Assembly: GCF_030272615.1 (NCBI RefSeq)
Contig: NC_081415.1
Span: 421,440,757-421,504,756 of the forward strand
Origin: Cryptomeria japonica
Taxonomy: Eukaryota; Streptophyta; Pinopsida; Cupressales; Cupressaceae
Length of the DNA: 64,000 bases
Reading direction: 5' to 3'
A model generated the notes under the pieces. That model did not search any database. It was not told the origin of the DNA and saw only the letters and a program-made list of their open reading frames with translations. Below, piece after piece: positions 35,044 to 44,203 of this stretch. The first letter of the stretch is position 1, and every line of letters starts with the position of its first letter. The position numbers were made by a program, and so were the translations under genes.

Positions 35044-37762
35044 ATGTCTACCAATGTCGGGGCCAAGGCTAAAGAATTGGTACCAAAGAACCCTCGTTTA
35101 AGAATTGGGGATGGCCTATATGACAAAGGTAATTAGTTAAGAGGTCCACAAATAGGGATGTCAGGTTTAGGATTGTTCAAAGTAGGTTTTGGTCAGAGAC
35201 ATTCCCTTGCCCCTTTAAATAGCATATGGGAATTGGATGTGGGGAAGCTTATAGTCCCTGGTGTATTCATGGATGTAGATTTGTTGACTCTGATTGCACA
35301 AAATTATGATCCTGTGGCTAGATGTATCAGAAATGTGAAGGGGTCAGCCCTGATTGAAATTAAAGATGATGAATTCAGAAGTGTGTTTAAGCTCAGTGAG
35401 GCTTCAAATTTGTTAGAGCCTATTGATTTTGAATCACTGGCCCAAGTTTATGATGCATAGAGGGATCACCTTAGGAGTGGCCCATTAAAAGAGTTCTTTG
35501 TTAAAATAGGAGGGTTAACAGTTGTAGGCCCTAGTACAATGGAACCCTTCTCCCTGAATCTATTTACTCTAAGAGCTAAGGGTATGTATTGGGCACTTTG
35601 TCAGATTTTTGGAGAAGATGCTGAGAAAAACATGCCAACCCATTACATGCTGATGGTTGCACAGATTCTAAACCCCTCTTTGACAATAACATTTGATTAT
35701 GCGCCATACCTCACTGATGCTATTCATGCAGGGCTGGTAGGGATAAAAAATGGTAAGGTGGACAAACCATTTGGATGGTATTCTCTTTTAATGCACATGT
35801 TTTTGTTCAAGGGTGCTGATTATTTTGCAAAAGAGATGGATTTGGTTAAGGTGAAAGATAAGGAAGAGATGCCTGTTCAACTTTGGAGTACTGTTTTATG
35901 CTGGGACAGAGAAGATGCTAGCTATCTAAAGTTTGACAGATGCTTTGCATCTAAGATTAGGATTCTTTTGTGCACAGAAAACCCTAGGATTCCTAAGGCT
36001 CTCTTGGAATTCCTCAGGTCCAAGGAGTTTGCAGAAGGTATTAAGATTGTTCATAATTGGGGAGATATGTATTTGTACCCCATTTCTACAGTTTTCAGAG
36101 TATATGGTTTCAGAGGCACTCCATATTTATTGCCTTATCAAGTCCCACTGAAGATAGGAATTGCTGAAGTCTTAAGGCAAATTGGAGGTGTACAAGAGGC
36201 AGAGTTGACAAATATGGGTAAAGGGGTCATTTTCCCAACTATTACCATGGCACATCACTTTGTGATCACTAAAGGTGGATGGAAGTATTTTCAAGAATTC
36301 TTTAAACCATATAGATTGTCAACTGCCGTTTCAAGATTTGTAGACCCTAAAGATTTTTTCAACGACATGTTTAAGAAGAGAGCAATTTGTAAAGGTAGGC
36401 CTCACCAATTTCAGTTCCCTGAAGATCTAATTAGGAATGAATTCAATTTGGATGAGCAAGAACTGAGGAAAGAGAAGTGGGTTGCATATAAAAGGGCTCT
36501 TGATTTCATTCATCAGTTTGATAGCAGTTATGACCCTCTCTCTAATTTCAATCCCTTTGAGGAAAAAAAAAAATTCTTAATTCTTTATTTTGAAGACCTC
36601 ATGCAAATTTTGAAAGAAAAAAGGGAGGCTATAATGGGAAATGATCCTAACAGGGTTAAATTGGTTCTAGCTAAGGCTGCTTTTGCTAAGGCTATCCCAC
36701 CAGGTGATTATGTCATGCATAAGAAATCAAAATACAGTGTGATGATGCCAGTGACTGGTGAGCCTTCTACTTCAAGAGGGAAAAGAGCAATTGAAGATGT
36801 CATTGACATCCAAGACTCCCCTAAAAGGCAAAGAGTGGGAAAGGAAGTGCAAACCAATGAGCCTTTGTATTCTCCCTCTCAATCCCCCATCCACATAGGA
36901 GATGAGCAGGCGGTGGCCGAGCAGTTGTTACAATTAGGGAGTCTCGGGGAGATTGCCTATACATATGAGGAGACACAAGAGGGGATGCCAGAAGAGCTAC
37001 CTAGTGCTGAAATGAACTTGACTGATGGTGAGCTCAAAGGTAAAGAGTAGACCTTACTGTCAAGCAAGCCAGTGAGGAGTTCCTGGCTGATAGTAACTTT
37101 GTTACAACAGGGGCCTTCATGCAATTTGTATGGAAGCAAAACATGGAACAATTCAAAGCCAAATGTGAACAAAGGAAGAGTGAGCAGCCTCACAGAGATG
37201 TAACTCAGGTAGAGGAAGAGGTGAAACAAGAAATGATTGAAGAGTTCAAGACCATTACCCCTGAAAAGGGAAGAGAGATGGTATCAAAAGTTGGTGTTTT
37301 AATCCTCCCCGAGTCGGATATAGTTGATGCTCTGGTACTTGAAGCAGTCAGGAAGGAAACTAAACCCATGGAAGGAGTGACCTTCAGCAGAGATAATGCT
37401 GCTTTAGTCATGTGGTCACTGAAGAAGGATGAAAATAAAAGAAGGAAAGATGTATCAGATTCTAGTCTCCTAGGAGGCATGATTGTAAAAAGAGTCCAAG
37501 ATACAGGGGTGGTGGAAGCTCCAAGCACAGTCTTGGAAACTGCAAAGTTCAGTGTAGCAGTGGCAGAAAAGGAGGCAAAAGAAAAGGCTAATCTCCAATT
37601 AAAATTGGAAACAATCTTAAAGGCTTACAATGAGGCCAAAGAAGGAATAGCCAACAGAGACAGTATCATTGCTAGACTTCAGGGTCAGTTGGCAGGTCAG
37701 CACCATCAAGGTGAATCCTCCACTCTTATGATGGCTTCTTCTCCAGCAAGACCTCCACCTAC
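35044..37762 (+). pseudogene. Extra ORF of the gypsy element, N-terminal and middle part
   Basis: An ATG at 35044 opens a frame with in-frame TAG stops at 35134 and 35458, then 503 uninterrupted codons to 37050. A 1-nt shift near 37045 leads into the frame 37060-37767, which is cut by solo LTR 2 and resumes at 42455. The joined product would be about 1,170 residues. Visible features: a conserved-looking globular middle (FDYAPYLTDAIHAGLVGIKN at about 35692, PFGWYSLLMHMFLFKGADYF), a basic PKRQR motif near 36819 that could be a nuclear signal, acidic linkers, and helical C-terminal regions. Extra ORFs of unknown function beside pol are established for Tat/Ogre elements. I recognise no enzymatic motif and no transmembrane envelope-like segment. 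Confidence 0.7.
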
Positions 37763-38139
37763 AAGCCTGTTGTGACGTTTTCACACATCGCCCCATTGCA
37801 AATGGGGACCCATGTTTTTTGCTCGTTTTCGCTTTGCTTTTTAGGGTTTTGGTTTGAATCCAGTCGGTTTTGGGAGCTTTTTGAATTTCCTTTTCTAGAA
37901 TGCAAAATTTGAATGAAATGAATTCGCCAGAATGATCTATTTTCAATTGGAATTTTGAATGCAGAGCTTAAATTTGTCTAAGTGTTGAAGATGAAATGTG
38001 AATTTTTGTCCAATTGAATATTTTTGACCAAATTTTGACATTTTTGATTTTTGATCCTAGGCATCTCTAATGATTTGTTTTCGCCTTGTGAAGTGTTAAA
38101 ATGTGTAAAATCATGTTATTTTGGTCTGTAGGAGCAAAA

Positions 38140-40230
38140 TCGCTCCTGTCCCTCAGTGAAGGACGGGAGCTCGTTTTCAAATATTTTACTATTCCTGCAA
38201 GGTCAAGATGAATTACGAATTGGAAGTGATGGAGAAAGGCGAGATCTTTCCATTGAATATAAATTGAAGATTTTCATGAACACAGAAATGCCTCCAGGGG
38301 AAAAATCGCTCCTGTCCCTCAGTGAAGGACCGGAGCTACAAATCCAATTTTGCTTTGTCCTTGCAGGATTTTAACGTCTTGACGATGTGGAAAGGTCCAA
38401 AGAGGTATATTTTATCAAATGAATATAACTTGAAGTGCTGTTGGGGAGATCAACAGGGTAGCAAGTCCGGCTTGAGTGAGGTCCTGATCCTGAAATTTGG
38501 CTAAGTCTGGAATGCCTTGATCCTGAAATTTGACTAAGTCTGGAAACTGAAAAAACCTCCAAAAACTAGATTTTGCAATATAACTCCTGGAGGTCTGAAA
38601 CCACTCTCAAACATCCTGAAAGTATAAATGGAATATAACTTAAAGTATAAGTGACATTTCCTTCTATGTTATAAGTGACATTTCCTTCTATGTTTCTTCT
38701 TTCTTATACTTAAATGTTATATTCCATAAAAGTTATCCTGATAGAGAGTGCGAAAAGTCAAATTTCGCTCCCGTCCTTCACTAAGGATCCAGAGCGAATT
38801 TCGCTCCTGTCCCTCACTGGAGGACCAAGGCGATGCGCTCCTGTCCCTCACCAAGGGGCCAGAGCGAAATTCTTCATAAGGTACGATCTGGGCAAAGATC
38901 AAGCAAATTTTATGTTCGAAGGCAAGAAAGGAGGTCAATCGAACCCGTTGAAGACAAATTGAAGATTATCAAACGTCAACAAAGGACCAAAATGCTTAAG
39001 TTCGCTCCTGTCCCTCAGGAAGGGACCAGAGCGATTTTTGTTGTAGATGATTTTCTCGCCAAATTTCAACCGATCTCAAGGCATGGATGAATGAAAGGGG
39101 ACATTATGAGACCGTTGAAGATAATTTTAGAGGTTAGCAATATGATGTGGAGCCTACAAGAGCAAGATCGCTCCTGTCCCTCTCCAAGGGACCAGGGCGG
39201 TATGATGGTTATATGGTCGTTCCTCCAAATTCAGGGCACTCCAAGATGAAGAACGAGGTGGCAAAGACATTTTAAGGCGTCCTAATCAAGCACAAAGCAT
39301 CCAAAATTGCCAAAGATGAAGGATTTGCACCAAATATCCTAATTCGCTCCTATCCCTCAGGAAGGGACCAGAGCGAAATTTGCATAAAGGCATAAAATTT
39401 GAAAGTTTATCAAGCATCAAGTGATCACGAAGGATCAAGGAACTTTATTTTGCACGATGATAGCTATGACAAGTTGAACGAGGCAATGACAAGCTCAAAA
39501 TCATGAAGTTCGCTCCTGTCCCTCAGGAAGGGACCAGAGCGATATTAGATATATTGGCCAACTCATGCAAGGTTTACGTAAGGTCAAAGTTTTGCAAGGT
39601 CTTAGAGGGTCTATGGTGTCTTTTGAAGACGATACACAAAGATTTTGAACGTAAAATGATCATCAAATTGAACATGGAGACCATATCGCTCCTGTCCCTC
39701 TCCAAGGGACCAGGGCGATTTGCTTTGGACTCTTCGTTTTGCTTCAAGTTCATACCAAGTCAAGACTTCAAAAGGTTATACAAGGTCCAAGGCGTTTTTT
39801 GAAGATCACATGCCAAAGTTTCGAACGTCCAAACATTGTCAAACATGCTAAGAAGCTCATATCGCTCCTGTCCTTTGGACAAGGACCAAAGTGATTTCTA
39901 TTAAAACACTTATGCTCCTTCAAAATCAAGACAATGCAAGGGTGGGCAAGATCGAGGACGCCATTTGAAAGATAATGAACGTGGAACAAAGGTTGAAAGA
40001 TGGCAAATTCTAGCTAGAACACATGGATCGCTCCTGTCCCTCTTCAAGGGACCAGGGCGATATCACCACAAAAGGACCTTCAATCGCAAGGATAAGTCAA
40101 TCAAGTTCGAAGATCCCAAGGAAAATGGCAAATTCAACGTAGAAATGAAGACCTTGGACGTAAAATATGCAAGGATCATGACCAAGGTAATGGATCGCTC
40201 CTGTCCCTCAGTCAGGGACCAGGGCGATGA
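38140..40230. repeat. Array of palindromic TCGCTCCTG modules, solo LTR 2
   Basis: About 13 modules have left arm TCGCTCCTGTCCCT and right arm AGGGACCAGGGCGA, imperfectly complementary around 4-6 bases. They occur near 38141, 38306, 38767, 38800, 38834, 39002, 39168, 39345, 39509, 39689, 39861, 40028 and 40195. Most are spaced about 165-180 bp; three are packed head to tail at 38767-38870. The intervening DNA is less conserved. Confidence 0.9.
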
Positions 40231-41517
40231 GGTACGTATCCTTCATCTTCAAAATTTGGCGCTCGAACACATTTTTTGAATTTATTTAAATGCTTGAAAA
40301 AAATCGATATTTAATTAAAAGGATTTAAATAGCGCATGGTATGTATTTATTGATTATTTTTGCCTTTGTAAAAAATCGAAATTTATTAATTAAAAATAAA
40401 GGCATTTAATAATTAATTATTAATTTAATAAAAATCAAAAGGGAGCGCTTGGTATTTTAGAGGTCGGCCTTTGTTATTTGTTTTAAAAATCATTTAAATT
40501 GCCTTATTTTTTTTACCAAAGTCGGCCTAAGCAAATTGGTGGTAAGCGCTTATAAAAGAGGGTGGTGAAGATCATTATTTTCACATTGTCATTTTATCAT
40601 CTCAAGTGCGATTTAAGGAAGACAAAGGGAATAGTGCGAATTGTGTTTGAGAGGTGCGAACTTTCATTTCAAAGCAAGGTGGCGTGAAGTACTATCCAAG
40701 GAGGTATGAACATTTGAGCGAATTTGCCAAGGCATTAGAGATCACGTCCAAGACTTGAAGGGTGGCAAAGTTGATAAGAGGAACGTTCTTTTGAAGATCA
40801 CATCAAGACTATCTATACGTCAATTTTGCCTAGGCAAATTTTTCTCATTTGCATTCTAGAGTTAGCTCTCTCCTGAGGTATGGCGATATTGGTTTTATTG
40901 TCTTGATTTTGAATTGTTCATCATCATTTCCTTAATTTTGAATTTTGGAATTTTGTTTTGCCTTAGCTCAGTCTTTTTTAGGAAATGATTAATAAAGGAC
41001 TTATCATTAAGTTTCCTAAAATTTGCTCTCTAATTTATGTTATGTATTGCAAAATCATGGTACTAATTCTGAAATGTTGTGTAGGCATCAAATGGAGATC
41101 TCTTCAAGGAAAATCAAGCCGGATCAAGGACGGTCTTCGCCGGGACGGTCTTAGCCAGGACATGGGCGACCTCTTTCAATCCAGCGTTCCAAGGCGAGGT
41201 ACATCATCATCCTGCACATCAAGGACACAAGGAGTTAGGACAAGAGTTAATTAAAGATAGCCTCTCAACGACATCCAAATTGAATATCTAGCAAGCTACA
41301 AGTGTCAGATGAGGTGGCATCCTAGTCATCGCTCCTCCAGTCAGTATGGTCCACCTCAGCATGTCCAGATTCAATGTACTTAACTCATGGAAGGTGGCAC
41401 AAACTCCGATGTACCTACCCCGGCTATCCATTGGTCGATTTTTCTAGAGGGGACATGTGTCCAAGCAATACAATTTTATCATTGGTCAAGCATTAAATGT
41501 TATGTAATGGTTGTAAC

Positions 41518-41535
41518 AAACCCTAATTAGGGTTT
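41518..41535. promoter_or_regulatory. Telobox palindrome in solo LTR 2
   Basis: AAACCCTAATTAGGGTTT, identical to the sequence in solo LTRs 1 and 3, ends 64 bp before the TATA box. Confidence 0.85.
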
Positions 41536-41599
41536 TCATTGTTGAATCTTGGCCATTGATCTTGAATTGATCTAAGCCATCAAATTGTATTGTGGGCAC

Positions 41600-41607
41600 T
41601 ATATAAG
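41600..41607 (+). promoter_or_regulatory. TATA box of solo LTR 2
   Basis: TATATAAG in the context GGGCACTATATAAGCCCAGG, shared with solo LTR 3. It defines the probable U3/R border about 25-35 bp downstream and leaves an R-U5 of about 800 bp. Confidence 0.8.
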
Positions 41608-42417
41608 CCCAGGCATTTCATTTGTAAAGGCTAATTAGCAATTGTTAGAGATAGTATGTAAATAGTTGAAAAGTAGTTAGTAGATAGAGAATAGAATAGG
41701 AGGACAAGGCAAGAAATTGTTGCCATTGATTGTAAACAAACTCCATTTTCATTGAAGTAATGGTGAAATATGTCGTTTTCTTGCAATTTGCATGGTTTCT
41801 TGTGGAGTCTTCAATCTTAGATGGTAGATAATTAGATGAATGGAGGAAATGCGATTGATTAATGGTGGAATTCGTACATCCATACTACTAGCAGTTTGTT
41901 GATTGCAAACTTGCCTTGCGTAGTCAACTGGATCATTCAGCCTAAGCTCAATTTCAATTTGTTGCCTCTTCATTGATATGCATCAACTTGGACGGTATCT
42001 ATGCCTGCGGTGATGATTTGAACATCATAAAGCTCCCTTAGAAGATCGCACTAGTCTTGTGTAGATGTTCCATTGATGTCAAAACAAGACCTAGTTAGAG
42101 TTTCATCAAAAATCAAATCATTGCTCCTACATTCTTAGTATTAGGATTAGATCCTCTCTTCACCCCCATCCTTTTTCCATTTTTTAATCTAAGTTAGTAA
42201 GAGCTTGTGTTCTAGCAAAGTAGATCGGAAATTCAGTCATCAGATGTAAGTCCCCTTGTGATTCCAGCAAATCACATCATACCACTGGAGCTTGTCCACA
42301 TGTAGAGACCCTACCAAAAGGAACCTTGGAGTCATCCTAACTGATCCTTCATGCGAATCTTCAGCAGTTAGAGGCTTTATTCAAGAGAGGATAAGATACC
42401 CTTAGGTATTTTATTCT

Positions 42418-42442
42418 GTGTATGATGGTGTACAAAATACAC
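42418..42442 (+). other. Terminal hairpin of solo LTR 2
   Basis: GTGTAT (42418-42423) pairs with ATACAC (42437-42442) around a 13-nt loop, 7 bp before the LTR end. The architecture equals that of solo LTR 1 but the stem sequence differs. Confidence 0.75.
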
Positions 42443-42454
42443 GTCAACAAAGCC

Positions 42455-43259
42455 CTATCATAGAATATCCCCCTTCTCCTATGCCTTCTGGTTTCCAATC
42501 AGCTGAAACTGTTCAACATGAGTTGGAAAAGTTGAAACAGGCTCAAGCCTTGTTTGCAAGCAAATATGAGGAAAAGGTAAAAGCCACAATTTTGAAGTTT
42601 GCTGATTCCGTTAGGCCCTCTGTCGTTCACATTTCTATGAAGAGGATTCTGAATATGTTGACCGAATTAAGAGAGGATGAAACCACCTTGGAACCAATTC
42701 TTAATAAGTGGATGCCTAGAGGTAAGGAGTTAGAGCTCATGTGTTCATCCCATGCAGATGCAGAGGCAAATGACAATCTCAGGTCCACTAGTGAATTCAT
42801 AAGAGAAATGAATATACTCTCAGAAGAAAGGCCCAACTATATAGAAAGGAATATTCTGATCACAAGTATGAATTGTTTCCTGGGGGTTTTGCTGGTCCTA
42901 CTCAATTAAAAGAGGAGAAGGCATGATTAGAAGAGATGGACCACAAATTGTCCAAAAGGGTTAATGAAATCATTAACACTGATGACACATCCTTAATTGT
43001 CAAGACAATTGAAGAGATTGAAAAGGTGAAATCACATTATAGTTTCATAGAAACAGAAATTGGGCAATTAAGGGTCACTTGGAAAAGGCTGGAAGGAATG
43101 AAGAAGAAGATTGTTAGCTTTTCTTGGCCGAATGATGACGTGTTCCAGGAATGGAAGGATAAATATGCCGGACAAAAAGAAGAAGTACCCAAACAGTTAG
43201 AAGATGTTGCAGCGGGACAACAAGTTGAAGAGGCCGTTGATACCGAAAAGGACTTGTAA
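42455..43259 (+). pseudogene. Extra ORF of the gypsy element, C-terminal part
   Basis: This continues the frame broken at 37767. The first block (to 42909) has SPIIEYPPSPMPSGFQSAET, then a helical, charged region. After a stop and a frame change near 42909-42930 a second frame (42936-43259) reads MDHKLSKRVNEIINTDDTSL and a coiled-coil-like KSHYSFIETEIGQLRVTWKR segment. It ends in an acidic tail and a stop at 43257. No domain is recognised. Confidence 0.65.
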
Positions 43260-44171
43260 CTGTTTCTTGGAGAACATTGCAATTTGTAACAAATTTTTCT
43301 TAGGTTTGTCCGAAGCTTGTATGCATCCATGATATTATAAATGGATACCAGGACTATAAGGATATGGGGGATCACAAGAATTTTGTAAAGAAACTCTGGC
43401 AAAATATATCTAGGTTTTTGGTTCTCTCAGAGATTACTTTGAATTATGTAACATTTTCAAAATGAATATGAAAATACAGATCAATACTTTTCAGGCCTAA
43501 ATTTGTGTTGTCTTCTGGTGTGCATTCGTTAATTTGCTGGTTTCATTTTGAGTAATCTAGGGTTATTCAAATGAGCATGGATTGTAAGGCAATCTTATAG
43601 ACATATTTATGGCTTTTCTCTTTAGGAGAGGGATTAAATTTGCATGAAATATTTCTATTAGTAGATCAACTGTTTGCTGCTTTGAATTTGATGAACTGTT
43701 TTAGTTAAGTGGGAAAGGACCTATGTATATGTTAGGCATGTATGGGGTTCATGAAAGCCGAAGTGATGAAATGTATAAGAATGTTCAGTTTTGAAAAATC
43801 TTGCTTGATTTAGGTGACTCTGTGACCCGGATAAGGCACTGGTATCAGATTGTAGGATTTCTTTCTATCTTTCTTGAAGATCAATACTGAAAATGAATAC
43901 AAGTTTTTCTTTTAGTGTTTCAGTTTCATTGAGGTGATGAAATCCATAGGTTTTTTAGCACTGGTTTACTGTGGATGTCAATTTTAAAGTGTGAAAATAT
44001 TCATAGAAGGTATACCCACCTGAACTTTGGATAAGTTCAAAGTGTAGAAGGTCTCAAAACCTTGTTATATGTTACTCTTGAGTTCCATTTCCCTGATCTT
44101 TTCATATGCAAACAGAGTTGATTTATTTCTTACAGGAAGGATAGAAGGGAAATCAAAATTTGAGACTAACA
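43260..44171 (+). mobile_element. Possible LTR or 3' untranslated region of the gypsy element
   Basis: Non-coding. A purine-rich GGATATGGGGGATCACAAG at about 43362-43380 could be the polypurine tract. The interval ends GAGACTAACA, four bases before a complete primer site, so its right end has the position of an LTR end. I found no matching second copy in the window, so LTR status is tentative. Confidence 0.35.
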
Positions 44172-44203
44172 AAAGTGGCGACTCTGCTGGGGAAATTTTG
44201 ATT
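44151..44203 (+). promoter_or_regulatory. Ogre/Tat-type primer site flanked by an 11-bp inverted repeat
   Basis: TGGCGACTCTGCTGGGGA (44176-44193) has the form of the tRNA-Arg-type primer site used by Ogre/Tat elements. AATCAAAATTT (44151-44161) and AAATTTTGATT (44193-44203) are perfect reverse complements enclosing it. In RNA the site would sit in the loop of an 11-bp stem. Confidence 0.75.

Larger units (their letters stand above)
37768..42449 (+). mobile_element. Solo LTR 2 (4,682 bp), plus orientation, inside gypsy extra ORF
   Basis: It begins TGTTGTGACG and ends GTCAACA. It is flanked by the perfect 5-bp duplication AAGCC (37763-37767 and 42450-42454). Removing the LTR and one copy restores the reading frame ...PPPTS-PIIEYPPSP. 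Internal order: CCCCATT-gca-AATGGGG hairpin (37791-37807), an AT-rich segment (38560-38740), an array of TCGCTCCTGTCCCT modules (38140-40230), a telobox palindrome (41518-41535), a TATA box (41600-41607), GTAAGT (42246-42251) and a terminal hairpin (42418-42442). No internal retroelement sequence is present. Confidence 0.95.

Noticed and set aside
38714-39090. Short frames in solo LTR 2 around the TCGCTCCTG cluster
   Set aside because: They arise from the palindromic modules and change frame between modules.
43840-43860. CTGGTATCAGATTG as a tRNA-Met primer site
   Set aside because: Only the first part matches, it is not preceded by an LTR-like end, and no element follows.
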